From Euglena gracilis (Eukaryota; Euglenida; Euglenophyceae; Euglenales): 64,000 nucleotides of DNA. Positions within the stretch are counted from its first letter, which is position 1, and each line of letters starts with the position of its first letter. The notes beneath the pieces are model-generated. The model did not search any database. It worked only from the letters and a program-made list of their open reading frames with translations, and was not told where the DNA came from. Below are positions 10,794 to 21,506 of the stretch, in pieces. The DNA lies in contig CP154956.1 in the NCBI GenBank assembly GCA_039621445.1, positions 48,465,291 through 48,529,290 of the forward strand, written 5' to 3'. Both the position numbers and the translations under genes were made by a program.

Positions 10794-12914
10794 CAGGGGT
10801 TTTCTTAAGCTGGAGGGGATCCTATCCCCCCGGGGGGGGGGGTCCGGCCAGCAGCTCAAATTCAGCCAGCAGCCCAAATTTCAATTCCAGCAGCCCCTGG
10901 GGGTCGAGTGATAAATTTGGGTCCAGCGCGGCCGGATGCCGGGCCAGCCGGCCGAAGGCCGAGCCAGCTGGCCGCTGGCTGGCCAGCCAAATGGGCTGCC
11001 CAGCTCACCTATCCCTGCATCTTTTCAGTAATTAGGCTGTTCCTCCAGTCCCGATCCAGCCTTGATCTAGCTCCATCCAGCAAAATTTCGAAAATGGCAA
11101 AAAAAATTTCAGAAAATTTTGTTTTTCATCGACCCAGCCCCAAGGTTGGGTTTTGGGTTTTGGGTCCCCCCCCAAAATTTTTGTTTTTGGGGTACCCCCC
11201 CAAAGACCCCAAAAATTTGTAATTTTGGGACCCCCTGTTTGAAATTTTTTTTCTCATCAAAATAGCCCTTTCCGGGGTCTTATTTTTGGGTCCGTTGCTG
11301 GAAACCTCCGGGGGGAGGTCTTATTTTTGGATTTTTTCTTGACCGACCGGGCCGAAAAAACACATCATTTCACGTTCCCAAAAACAGTTACCATTTTCCT
11401 TCGGCGCTTCACGCCAGGTGTAACTTGGTGTAAGTTGACATTTAGCGTGTTTTTTTTACTTCAAAAATCTGAAAATTTTTGAAGTTTCATCATTTTTGTG
11501 TGTGTGAAATTGAAGTTTTTGGTAATTTTTCACAAAATTTCGATTTTTTCCGCCTTTTTGGCCCGTTTCTGACCGAATATTCATGGGTTTCAGGCCAAAA
11601 ATGGGGTGCCCGGAGGCCGAAAAACGCTCATTTTGGGCTCAAAAACAGGTTTTCTGGGTCCGGGAGGGGAAAAAAACATCGTTTCGGGCAATTTTTTTTT
11701 ATTTTTTTGACCCAAAACTGGCCGAAAACGGCCAAGTCAAAACAGCCAAAACTGTACAAAATCGGCCGAAAAATGGCCGTAACTCGGGTCAGTCACGGAG
11801 TTGCAAGGAAATCAAAATACTGTTAGATAGGGCATTTTAAGGGCTTCAATTTAGGTCCCCGGATGTTTCTTTAAGGTGAGAAGCATCGCCCATCAAGCTT
11901 TGATTGACGAGCTACTTTCGAAACGCCGTAAATGATGACTTTCGGAACAGAACTCATGGCGTGTTCTTCATGTGGTCGACCTTTGTTTCCCATGGTTTTC
12001 TCTCATCGTCAATGGAAACCCAAAATGATTTTGGGGTACCCACCCAAAATAATAGGGTGGAGTTTTCGACCGCCGAAGTCTTCCCGGCACTCGGGGGGGG
12101 GGTATTGGGGGGGGGAGGTTTTTTCCAAAACGAAAATTTTCAGCCCGTGAAATAGCACAAAACCCGGCACGTTTCTGAGGGAAAAAATGGGAAGAAAAAA
12201 AGGGAGGGGGGAGGGGGGGGGCGGGGGGGGGGGGTGGGGGGGGGGGGGGAAAAAAAAAACACCTTGGGGGTGGTAACTAGGGGGAGGAGGGAGGGGGGAG
12301 GAGGCAAGGGGGGGGTAAGGGAGAAGCAGGGCGATGGGATGGGCGAGGAGGGGCCACGGGATGGAGGGGACTCAGGGAAAACCAGGAAGGGTAACGTGAG
12401 GGGGGGGGGGGGGGTATTGGGGGGGGGGTATATTTTTCCAAAATTTTTTTTCGATTTTCCCAAAATAGCACCCAAAACTGCCCTTTTCATTTTTTGCACT
12501 TCTCTGTGAAATTTTCCATTTTTTTGAGGTCAGATGAGCCAGAAAAATCCATTTTTTTTTCATAATTTGTTGTCAGAAATTGTGATTTTTACCTACATTT
12601 TCAGGTCAAAAATCCGAAACCAGGGGGGGGTATTACTTCGGCGGCCGAAGTCGGACCCCAAGGGGGGTGTATTATTTGGGGGGGGGGGGGGGGTATTATT
12701 TGGGGGGGTTTACCCCCCAAAATTTTTGGGCCGATTTTGGGACCCCCCCCAAAATACACAAACAAAAACAAAACCCTACCAGCCCAGCCCAACCCCCTCC
12801 AGCCCTGGACCCCCCCCCCGGGGGGGTCCAGCCAGCAGCTCATTTCCAGCCAGCAGCCTTTTTGCCAGCCGGAGGCTGGACCCCCCCCCCCGGGGGGGCT
12901 TAAGAAAACTCCTG
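10794..12914. mobile_element. hAT-like non-autonomous element, 2.1 kb, 8-bp TSD GTTCTGTG
   Basis: The left end CAGGGGTTTTCTTAAGC and right end GCTTAAGAAAACTCCTG form a 17-bp TIR with one mismatch. GTTCTGTG occurs immediately outside both ends (10786-10793 and 12915-12922), a perfect 8-bp duplication, and CAG termini with 8-bp duplications are typical of hAT transposons. Just inside both ends are C/G runs and GTCCAGCCAGCAGCTCA-type repeats. The interior contains a copy of the 11.48-11.88 kb satellite-like unit also seen at 18-20 kb, and G-run blocks at 12.1-12.7 kb. No transposase ORF is visible, so it would need a transposase in trans. A 488-bp relative lies at 35,031-35,518. Confidence 0.85.
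11480..11880. repeat. Satellite-like unit inside the hAT element
   Basis: Contains AAAAACGCTCATTTTGGGCTC, TCTGGGTCCGGGAGG and GGCCGTAACTCGGGTC. These blocks recur as tandem monomers of about 150-160 bases at 18.0-20.1 kb. Confidence 0.7.
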
Positions 12915-13329
12915 GTTCTGTGTCAAAATTATATTGCTTGAAAATCAAATTTTCATTGTACATTATTCTCATCTGCTATCATTTCATCATCGCAACAACG
13001 TTCTTGGCCAAGGAAACATTTTCCTGAAGTATGTTCTTTGCTGTCTGCTCTTTGGATGGAGGGTAGCAATGCGTGGTAAGTTGTTGACATGTAAATGTTT
13101 TTTTCCAAATAAAATGCCCTGAGAAGGGAATGAAAGCACCGATGAGTTTAAATATGTCTTGGATTTTTGAAGCATGCCGTTTATTTCTAATTTTAACTCT
13201 TCAGAGGGTTTCCATTTCCACTCCTGGATTTGTGGAATTATCCTCCTTTTTTTTATGGCTCTGGATGAGACCAACTCTCCAATTATTGCAGCTGGTACTG
13301 TTCCAAATACTACTCTTGCCTTTCTGCAG
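12915..13329. other. Probable intron or 5' flank
   Basis: AT-rich sequence ending in a strong acceptor (CTTGCCTTTCTGCAG) just before the first convincing exon. No supported exon within it. Confidence 0.4.
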
Positions 13330-13553
13330 GTAATGTGTCATTGGGTAACTTCAAACAGGGTCTGATCTTCTGCGAATTTTGGACTGCAACGTACCCAATG
13401 TTCCTATTGGATTGCCTACCGCGATTCCTTGGTGCCTTTGATGTGCTCAAGGCAAATGGTCACATTGGAGACCCAAATTTCATGATCTTTTGCCCTGGGA
13501 TGTATTTTATTCTCCAGTTTCTGGTTGAAGTCTTTGGAGTGCCTGAAGAACAG
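13330..13553 (+). CDS. GT61/DUF563-like glycosyltransferase, exon A
   Basis: An acceptor CTTTCTGCAG precedes an open frame that ends at CAG|GTATGG. It reads NVSLGNFKQG near the start, then YPMFLLDCLPRFLGAF, PNFMIFCPG and FLVEVFGVPEEQ. The LGNF...LLD.LPRF...FG(V/I)PE.Q pattern is that of GT61 (DUF563) glycosyltransferases, Golgi/ER enzymes that add sugars such as xylose, arabinose or GlcNAc. Sugar and acceptor cannot be predicted. The exon ends in phase 0, matching exon B. A downstream AG at 13,358 would also leave an open frame but would lose the conserved LGNF. Upstream exons were not found, so the N-terminus, including any membrane anchor, is missing here. Confidence 0.55.
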
Positions 13554-14102
13554 GTATGGCAGGAATTTAACTTCTGTCAAATTTGCGAATGTGATCATCT
13601 GCCCACAATAAGATTTTTTGCCATTTTGTTCATCAAGGATTGCTCAAAAATCATCTTGTGGGTATGTGTTTTTTTTTTTTTTTTTTTTAAACCCTTCGAA
13701 CCCTGGCCCTCTAACATGACACATCGTGGCCTTCTCTTCCTTGGTAGTTTGATTTTACCACCCAAATTTGCCCAAGGCATGGATGCATTCAAAATTAAAC
13801 ACAATCGAAAATGCAAAAAGAGCATTCAAAAAGAAACTTTGTTGGTCCCAAAGTTTGAGCTGGGCAGATTGTTTTCGCCCACTTTGGCCCAAAGCAGCAG
13901 CCTTTTTTCAAGCCTTCTGTGGCTTTTATTTCTCAAAAGGCACAACCTTTTTTGTTTTGCAGGTGCATTTGTTCCCGCGTTTTTGCGCAGTTCACTTGAG
14001 AATTGATTTGTTTGGCATCCCGTCCCAACACCCATACCCAATGCCTAACTCTTGCTGTGTGCAAACATGTCCGTTACAGACTCAATTATCTCGTCGTCGC
14101 AG

Positions 14103-14246
14103 ATTGTGCTGATGCCCCAGAACCTGCTGTGGGACTTCAAATACCCGAATTTCTACCTCCGCGTTGAGCGCCTGTGGTACGCCCCCATGCGGTGGGACGT
14201 CGCCCAGAACGCCCGCCTCGTCCGGCAGGCGGTGCTGCGACCAGAT
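14103..14246 (+). CDS. GT61/DUF563-like glycosyltransferase, exon B
   Basis: An acceptor (CTCGTCGTCGCAG) opens the frame IVLMPQNLLWDF...FYLRVERLWYAP...ARLVRQAVLRPD. Joined in phase 0 to exon A it gives ...GVPEEQ-IVLMPQ..., the usual GT61 spacing between the FG.PE.Q segment and the (R)VERL(WY/LV)(A/V)P strand. Composition is much more GC-rich than the flanking introns. The expected donor GAT|GTTTTT is in phase 0, but exon C needs the join placed two bases after its AG (see findings). Confidence 0.55.
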
Positions 14247-14629
14247 GTTTTTTTTTTAAGTCGGTGACATTGGGGAGTGGGATGGGTGGACCCCTCCGGT
14301 CCAAAAAAAAGATCTCTGGCTGAAGCACGTCCTCCATGATCGCAGTCCGCAGAGGAAGGGTGCGGCCTCCCCTGCCATGAACCTGTCATTCTTCCACCAC
14401 CCTGTCGTCCCTGCGTGTTGGAGAACCGCCATTCTTTCACGCAAACATGATTTTTTGAGATGCTGACTTTTTCCCAAAAGGTTTAGGCCGGCCTTTTCAG
14501 TGAGTTGGACTTTGGTCCTCCAAACAGTTTGAAGGCACAGTATAACTGTGGCGAAACGGCATCGATATGCGGACTTTTACCCCACCGTTGTCACTCATGT
14601 TTCCGTCCAGTCACAATGCGGATGTAATT

Positions 14630-14639
14630 TTGAACCCCA

Positions 14640-14672
<33 letters not shown>
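14630..14672 (+). repeat. (TG)n microsatellite
   Basis: About 14 TG dinucleotides in the intron between exons B and C. Confidence 0.9.
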
Positions 14673-14675
<3 letters not shown>

Positions 14676-14991
14676 TCCCCCGGCGTTTCTCCCCGTTTTT
14701 ATTTCCCGATGATTATTTATTTCCTGTTTTATTTCCCGATTATTATTTATATTCCGAATTGAAAGAACAATTTTGAGCCAACCATAGAATTGAACATTGT
14801 GAAAAGTGAAATTCTCTAATTACAATGATAGAAAGGGCCTGTCTTCCATCAAAAGCAGCTCAATGAAAGAGTGATGGAAAGGTTGAGAAAAAAGAGAATT
14901 ATCTCCAGTTTCTTTTTTTGGCTTCCTGATAATTCCTGTTTGGCGTTAACCCTGTGACATCAATTGTGTTTTTTCCCCCGCCATCTTTTCA

Positions 14992-15109
14992 GATTCAGCT
15001 CCTTTGGTTCTATTCTCGGAACGTGCAGATATGACTATGCCTCGGAATTTCAAGAATTTTAGCAGCGAGCTACAGCAGCATTTGCGACACCAGAGGCTGA
15101 GTTTTCAGG
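14992..15109 (+). CDS. GT61/DUF563-like glycosyltransferase, exon C
   Basis: After a CCATCTTTTCAG acceptor the only open frame reads SAPLVLFSERADMTMPRNFKN...LQQHLRHQRLSFQ up to CAG|GTCCAT. This corresponds to the GT61 segment in which a hydrophobic strand and a basic/Ser-Arg stretch are followed by an Asn and an acidic-helical segment. It ends in phase 0, compatible with exon D. The 5' junction is irregular: the frame from exon B is kept only if the join is GAT|TCA. Confidence 0.5.
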
Positions 15110-15602
15110 TCCATTCCTTTCTTTTCCTAATAACCTCCCAATTTTTGATTGAATGATTTTTGGCATTTCATTTTCTGGGCCTTTGGTAATTTTTTTAAGT
15201 TTTTTATTCATTTTTGTTTCCGCATTCATTGGGCCGCTGCAAGTGACATCCGATGAAGCTCACTCTCTCACAACCTTTTGCTTGAAACATATATTGCACG
15301 TCCCTTATAAACTGCAGACTGGTGGGCACTTCACAAGTTGAGGAACGTTGTCCAGTTTGGAACGTTTCTTGTTTGGAGTTCTTGGTCGGCAATGTTCGAC
15401 TTCTTGACTCTGCAGTCAATGACTGAGGCTGCTGGTCTTTCGAGAAATGGTGGTTGTATGGCAGGGCAGTGGTGGACAGGACTGTTGTGGAACGTTAGAA
15501 AACATTCACCAAAGCCCAACTGCCCCCCCTTTGTAGTACGATCCTATGGTCGATATCCTGGGAGGAGTTGCCCAACAAACTTCAGTTTGAGAATTTTTGG
15601 AT

Positions 15603-15732
15603 TTGTGTGTGTGTGTGTGTGTGTGTGTGCATGTGCAAATGTGTGATTTCATGTGTGGGCGGTCTTTTGGCCATTTGGGTTGGTTGGTTGGTACCTCCCG
15701 TGCGCGCGTGTGTTTGTGTGTTTGTGTGCGTG

Positions 15733-15784
<52 letters not shown>

Positions 15785-15800
15785 CGTGTGTGCGCGCGCT
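15603..15800 (+). repeat. (TG)n/(GTGC)n microsatellites
   Basis: Runs of TG at 15604-15630 and 15713-15790 with CGTGCG interruptions, in the intron between exons C and D. Both strands give spurious low-complexity ORFs. Confidence 0.9.
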
Positions 15801-15852
15801 TGCACAAGGTGAGAAAACGTTTTTGTGGAATGCAGATTTCTTCTTCTCTGCA

Positions 15853-15991
15853 GACTGGACGCCTGGAGACTTTGCGGGTGAGGACGCTTCTTTCCAAGTT
15901 GCAGGATGTGGCAGCCTTTGTCGGACCCTCAGGCTGGGGTAACGCGGTGAACCTCCTGTTCCTTTCCCCGCAAAGGCTTTCCGGGGGCTAA
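15853..15991 (+). CDS. GT61/DUF563-like glycosyltransferase, exon D
   Basis: A TTCTTCTCTGCAG acceptor opens [22 protein letters not shown], then [17 protein letters not shown]. This aligns with the family's hallmark (A)xxVVGPHGAGLTNxLFLPPG, here with His-Gly-Ala replaced by Ser-Gly-Trp. In frame it reaches a TAA at 15,989-15,991, which would truncate the usual C-terminus. A donor at GCG|GTGAAC (15,948) could instead splice onward in phase 0. The loss of the conserved His may mean reduced or altered activity. Family assignment rests on pattern recognition only. Confidence 0.5.
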
Positions 15992-15999
15992 TGTATTTG

Positions 16000-17113
16000 C
16001 TGGACAGGCCAGCTTGGATTCTACATTTCATACCATACCGTACAATAAATCTGTGTGATCCATCAGGAAAACCAATCCCAATGCAATGAAAGCTTCATTG
16101 GACCTTTTTTTTTTGCACAAAAGTGGTGTGAGTCTCCAGGGCAGGAAGACCAGCATTTGCGATAAAAGAAGCCTTCTTTTGACCGCCGTAGTGGTGGAGA
16201 TGTTTGCGTCACGCAGCACCATCGTACGTTCGCGGCCTCTCAACCTGATGCGGGTACTGTTTGTTCTGTATTGTACAGTATTTGTTCTGGTGTTTTACAG
16301 TACCATGCTGGTGACACACAAGTTTTATCCTGGGGTTTTTTGTTGTGCTTTTGTTTGCCAGTGCTGCCAGCTTCTTTCCTTCGCGTTGGCAAGCCTTCCA
16401 TGATTCAAGCAAATCAGTTATTTAGACGCTTTGGACATCAATGTGAACCATTGCGCCACAGATGAGATTTGGAGCTGCACAGACCAACGTTTAAGTAACC
16501 CCCAAATCTAAGCTGCCCGATGGACCAGGGCAAAAGCCAAATTTAAGCAATCTCTGAAACTGCTTTTAAAATGAACAAAAATGTCCAATCCAATCCAATC
16601 CAACCAACCATTCACAGCAAAACCATTTACCAAAAGTTTACAATGGTTGCTAGTTTTTGGGTTCAAATGCAAGCGTTTTCCTCAAAAAAAATGCTTCACC
16701 CCCTTCCTTCATAAAAAAAATGGCATTTTTTTCTTGACTGGTTGGCCCAAATTTAAGCAATTCTTCGGTCTATCCAGTTAAATTCAAATTTAATAAACCT
16801 TTAAGTTTCAGCAACCTCTCAGGCAGATCGGCTGAAGCCCAAATTTAAGCAACGGGTTGCTTAAATTTTTAAGTTTTTTAGTTTTTTTGGGAATGGCAGT
16901 CCAACTGCAATGGTGCCCCGATACATTGTCCATTTGGCAGGGCTGACCAAATTTTCTACAGCGTTGTTGGTTTTTTTTCTGGAGTTTAATGTACTGCAAC
17001 ATATCAAGTCAACAAACCGACTGAAGTGTGGCCATCGTTTGCTGAAATTTATGTGTTTTTTTTCTCCCATCCGCACGCCACTAGAGAAACTGGGGCATTT
17101 CTCGTTTTCGCAG
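16000..17113. other. Intronic or intergenic sequence
   Basis: T-rich with TTTAAGCAA repeats (16540-16870). No supported exon. Confidence 0.45.
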
Positions 17114-17335
17114 ACAGTGGACCAACTGGAGTGGGTGGCCACCACCGACCCCTTTGAGAACCGCACCTTCGCGTTGCTGCGCGAGAAGCAGCAGGAGGCG
17201 ACGGAGACCCTGATGACGATGCCGGTCAGCAGCCCCCTCGTCAGCGACGGGCGGCCGGAGTCCACTTTGGCCCGCTGGCTGGCGTCGCTGTTCAATCTGA
17301 CGTACGTGGCCGTGTACGCCACCCAGGGCTGCTGG
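17114..17335 (+). CDS. Exon of unknown gene (TVDQLEWVATTDPFENRT)
   Basis: A TCTCGTTTTCGCAG acceptor is followed by about 220 bases of GC-rich open frame reading TVDQLEWVATTDPFENRT, FALLREKQQEATETL and LARWLASLFNLTYVAVYATQ. Two N-x-T sequons (NRT, NLT) would fit a luminal or extracellular protein. The 3' end is uncertain, with several candidate GT donors between 17,302 and 17,341. No family recognised. It could belong to the GT61-like gene upstream or to the membrane-protein gene downstream. Confidence 0.45.
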
Positions 17336-17667
17336 TCTGGGTGGTCAGGGTTCGATTTCACAGCAGCTTTTCCATGTTGCTGGATATCTGAATCTGAGAT
17401 CTGATCTGGTCGTCATATTTCTAATCATGGGCAGCTTGCCTCAAAAAAGTCGTTCCAACACCAAAGACAGTCATTGTGCCATACGGACGGTGCACTCTCC
17501 AGTTTAGCATCCCTGACATCGAGAGGGAAGTGCAACCTCAGCTTCAACCTGTTTTCAACACGAAACAGGTGTCATTTTTGGCTTTTTCCTTGCCACTGAT
17601 AGTTGGTTCTGTGGCTGGTTGCTGTGCTCAAGATGGCATCTGAAATCTCTTGCTGTTTTCTGTACAG

Positions 17668-17805
17668 ATGGCCTCTGTGATCCTTGGCGCGTTGGACATC
17701 CGTGGCGGTGCTCCAGCTCGGAACCTCATTGATATGCCGCTGTTCCTCTCCCCACCATTGCTGGGCTGCGAGAACCTCTTCCACAAGTCCAAGTACCCCA
17801 TCCAG
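17668..17805 (+). CDS. Exon of unknown gene (phase 0/0)
   Basis: 138 bases between TTTTCTGTACAG and CAG|GTACCC, open in one frame as MASVILGALDIRGGAPARNL...LFLSPPLLGCENLFHKSKYPIQ. Both edges are phase 0, as in the preceding and following candidate exons. No domain recognised. Confidence 0.5.
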
Positions 17806-17875
17806 GTACCCTGCAGTAGGTCTCCGCAACCCTCCCCCATGTTTCGACAACGCCCATGTGCTGTTGATGCCTGAC

Positions 17876-19155
17876 GGGACCAGGGTGTGACGTAGAGCTG
17901 AGCTCTTTGGGAGACCACCCCGGCCCGGGATTCGGATTCGGGCCCAGCCCGGCCCGGCCGGCGGCCCGGCGGCCCGGCCCGGCCCGGAACGGCCGGCAGC
18001 CCGGCGGCCCGGCCGGGATGGGACGGGGGGTTGAGAAACGCTCATTTTCGGTTCAAAAACAGGTTTTCCAGGTCCGGGAGGTCAAAAAACATCGTTTTGG
18101 GCAAAAAAAATTTTTCGATTTTTTTCGACTTTTTTTGACCCAAAAATGACCCAAAATGTATAGGATTTGGGGCCAGAACGAGGGTGCGGGTGTCCTTTTT
18201 TCGGGTCCGAGAGGTCAAAAAAACCGTTTTGGGCAAAAAAAAAATTTGAATTTTTTCGACTTTTTGACCCAAAAATGGCTAAGTCCACCGGCCAGGGGGC
18301 GGGCCACAGCATGGGGGGGTGGCCGGGTCGGAAATTTTTTTTGCTCAAAAACACTTTTTTTGATGTTCTAAAGTGAAAAACAGTGTTTTTGAGCAAAAAA
18401 AAATTTCAAAAATTTGGGTCCCGACCTGCCTCTCGACCCCCAGTTGCCCAGCCGCCCTCATGGCGCCCGACGGGGTCCCCGAATACCCAAAACTGGCCCA
18501 AAATCGCACAACCAGACCCCGGGAACCCCCAAAAAAAAACGGTCAACCCCCCCCCCCTAAACCTCATGATTGACCCCCTGGTTTGGGTCCCAACTCCTCA
18601 TCTGGCCCGAGATACGGCCCATTTACGGTTTCAGGCCCCGAACGGGCCCGAAATAGCCAAAACTGGCAAAACTGGCCCAAAACCACAAAACGGCCGTATG
18701 TCGGGCGAGGAGTTGGCTCAAACCGCGCATACCGATCGATCGTGCGTCCCAAAATTGTGGAAGGAGGCCCTCTTTACTTTTCCTTAACTCCCCAACGTTT
18801 TCGAGATATTTTGAAAATTTCGATTTTTTGACTCCAAAATGACCCTGAAATTTTCCCAGAAAAAAAAACGGTAGACAACTTTTTTGCTCGGGCCATATCT
18901 CCGGACTCGCGGGGAGTTGCGGGTAACCTAAGAGCTCTGGAGAAACTAGGGATCGTCCCCTAACCGATGGGCTATTCACTTTGGGAACTTGGAAATCCAA
19001 TCACATCGATAATCCTCGGGGGCCCTGACCTACTCAGGGTGGGGCGGGGCGGGGGGGGGGGGGGGGGGGGGGCGGGGCGGCCTGGGGGTCGGACCCCCCC
19101 GTCGCCGGGATGGTGAGCTTCGCTCTTACTCTAAAGAGATAAGAGCTCAGCGACC
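17876..19155 (+). repeat. 1.3-kb tandem duplication, copy 1
   Basis: Begins ACCAGGGTGTGACGTAGAGC and ends ATAAGAGCTCAGCG. The same start and end blocks delimit copy 2 (19,153-20,910). Both copies contain the satellite-like monomers (GCTCATTTTCGGCTCAAAAAC, GGGTCCGGGAGG), a CGCGGGGAGTTGCGGGTAACC block, and a terminal ACCGATGGGCTATTCACTTT...CCCCCCGTCGCCGGG block with a long G run. Confidence 0.8.
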
Positions 19156-20080
19156 AGGGTGTGACGTAGAGCTGAGCTCTTTGGGAGACCACCCCGGCCC
19201 GGGATTCGGATTCAGGCCCAAACCGGGATGCGGGAGGTCGAAAAATGTTTGTTTTTGGCTCAAAAACACTTTTTCTGGGTCCGGGAGGCCAAAAAAACAT
19301 GGTTTTGGACAAAAAAGATTTTCGGTTTTTTTTTCAACTTTTTGGACCGGTTGTAGGCCCAAAACGGCACGCTGGCGGGAAGAAAAATGCTCATTTTCGG
19401 CTCAAAAACATGTTTTCCGGGTCCGGGAGACCATAAAACATCGTTTTGGGCGAAAAAATTTTTTTCGATTTTTTTGGGCTTTTTTGACCCGGTTTTGACC
19501 CAAAGTCAATGGGTTGGCGGCCCAAAACGGGGCACCGGCGGGTCGAAAAACGCTCATTTTCGGCTCAAAAACACTTTTTCTGGGTCCGAGGCCAAAAAAC
19601 ATGGTTTTGGGCGAAAATTTTTTTTCGATTTTTCTCGATTTTTTTCAATTTTTTTGGCCGAAAATGGCTAAGTCGTACGGTGGGGAAAGTGTACAAAACG
19701 GCCATTTGGACCGAAAAATGGCCGTATCTCGGGCCAGGCAGGGAGTTGCGGGGAAGTCTAAATACCAGTAGATATGCCTTCCAAGGGCTTCAAATTAGGT
19801 CCCTGGACATTTTTTTCAACTCCCCACCATTTTGGAGATATTTTGCAAAAACTGGTTTTTTGGCCTGTTTTGGGCTCCAAATGGCAGAGTCCCCCCCTGG
19901 CGAAACCACAAAACGGCCATATCTCAGCCCAGGCGGGGAGTTGGCCCAAACCTCGAATACCAGTGGATAAGGCGTCCCAAAGTTGTGGAATGAGGTACTC
20001 TTTACTTTTTCTCAACTCCCCAGCGTTTTCGAGATATTTTGAATTTTTTCGATTTTTTGACCCCAAAAATGGCCCCTTTT
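18030..20080 (+). repeat. Satellite-like monomers, about 150-160 bp
   Basis: The block GCTCATTTTCGG(C/T)TCAAAAAC recurs at about 18,036, 19,388 and 19,550, with diverged versions at 18,180 and 19,240. Between occurrences are TCTGGGTCCG(GG)AGG and GGGCAAAAAAA plus TTTTTCGATTTTTT. Spacing of the clearest three is 148-162 bases. Parts of the unit also occur at 11.48-11.88 kb. Confidence 0.7.
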
Positions 20081-20910
20081 GCCGGTCCAACAAAATTTCT
20101 TTGGAAAAAAAAACCGTAGACAACTTTTTTTTTTTGCTCGGGGCACATCTCCGAACTCGCGGGGAGTTGCAGGTAACCTAAGAGCTATGGAGAATTTAGA
20201 GATCGTCCTCTAAACCCCCCCCCAAATATAAGAAACCCGTTTCTTATATTTGGGTGTCGGCCGATCGGCCCAAAGGGTTTCTTATATTTGGGGGTTTCTT
20301 ATATTTGGGTGTCGAAGGCCGGCCCCAAGGGTTTCTTATAAATGGAACTTTTTCTTCCTTCGGTTCTTTCATATAATTAATTACATGTGACCACTGTGTG
20401 TAGGATTGTCCTCATGTCTGACTGCCATTCAAACAGTGGGGAAGGGGGTCGTGACACGGACAGGTGTTTCCAAAAAGCAGTTGCTTCTGAACACTTGGTT
20501 TGCAAAGAATCAATAGACTAGATTGGCTTCATCTTTGTGTTGATCGCGCCTTGAGATTTGCTGTGACCCATGGAGAAATGAGGGGTTTCTTATATTTGGA
20601 TTGGCGTCCAACAGCCCAGGGGTTTCTTATATTTGGGGGTTTCTTATATTTGGGTGTCGGCTGAAAATCAGCCAAAGGGTTTCTTATATTTGGGGGTTTC
20701 TTATAGCGAGGGGTTTCTTATATTTGGGGGGGGGGTTTAACCGATGGGCTATTCACTTTGGGAGCTTGGAAATCCAATCACATCGATAATCCTTGGGGGC
20801 CCGGACCTACTCAGGGGGGGCGGGGGGGGGGGCCTGGGGGTCGGACCCCCCCGTCGCCGGGGTGGTAAGCTTCGCTCTTACTCTAAAGAGGTAAGAGCTC
20901 AGCGACCCAC
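19153..20910 (+). repeat. 1.3-kb tandem duplication, copy 2 (with insertion)
   Basis: Matches copy 1 end to end but is longer because a 0.52-kb TIR element has inserted at 20,214-20,737. Copy 1 has the corresponding empty site (CTAACCGATGGG at 18,960). Confidence 0.8.
20214..20737. mobile_element. TIR element with TTTCTTATATTTGGG repeats, TAA duplication
   Basis: Starts ACCCCCCCCCAAATATAAGAA and ends TTCTTATATTTGGGGGGGGGG plus TT. TAA flanks both sides (20,211-20,213 and 20,738-20,740), with a single TAA at the empty site in duplication copy 1. At least eight subterminal copies of GGGTTTCTTATATTTGGG lie at both ends around a 240-bp unique core without an ORF. Many subterminal repeats of this kind often serve as transposase-binding sites in TIR transposons. 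The 3-bp T-A-rich duplication resembles PIF/Harbinger, but the TIR is unlike any I know. Confidence 0.75.
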
Positions 20911-21374
20911 CCCTAGGGGTGGATCTCCTCATCCGCCTTTGTCCTGCTCTGGGCCCCACAGAAGAAAACATAGTTGTATCTTTTATCCCAACTGCCCAAG
21001 GGCGACTGGGTAGCATGTTTTTTTGTTTTAATTTGTGCCAAAATGGGCCAAACACGTGTAACATTTTGTCAAAACAGGGGCTTCTGACCCCGTCAGGTTT
21101 CGTAGTGCTGTGCGAAAAATCACAAATTTTTGCACAATTGCATGAATTTTTTCACTCTTTTGCAGTTTTGGTTTTTCTGGACACTCAGGCCAGTTCCGTC
21201 CATGGGTGGAGGATGGGTGTGTATTAACCAACCGCATTTTTCCAGCCAATCCAAACTTTATAGCCTTTTAACTATACCCCTCCCCCACAAATCTTCAGGC
21301 AACGCTGTTCAACCTGGTTTGGAGGTCCCGGGACGGAACACCAGTTGCAACTCTCTCCCACACTCTTGTGTCAG

Positions 21375-21506
21375 AAGGGACTCTTCAAGCAGGTGCACCT
21401 CACGCCGGATTTCGCCCTCAAACTGCCTCGCACTGGGGACTGGAAGCGGTTGGCGAAGGAGATGCTGATGCTGCGCAACTTGTCCGAGCCGCAAATCACT
21501 CCGGCG
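21375..21506 (+). CDS. Exon of unknown gene (phase 0/0)
   Basis: Between the acceptor CCACACTCTTGTGTCAG and the donor CCGGCG|GTGTGC there are 44 codons reading KGLFKQVHLTPDFALKLPRT, then DWKRLAKEMLMLRN and SEPQITPA. An upstream AG at 21,298 gives a different frame (ATLFNLVWRSRDGTPVATL); the downstream acceptor has the better pyrimidine tract. No family recognised. Confidence 0.45.

Noticed and set aside
12140-12510. Pro-rich or Gly-rich ORFs
   Set aside because: Direct consequence of long G runs; no start context, domain or conservation.
15506-16031. Long His/Thr- or Val/Cys-repeat ORFs on both strands
   Set aside because: They are translations of the (TG)n microsatellite at 15.6-15.8 kb.
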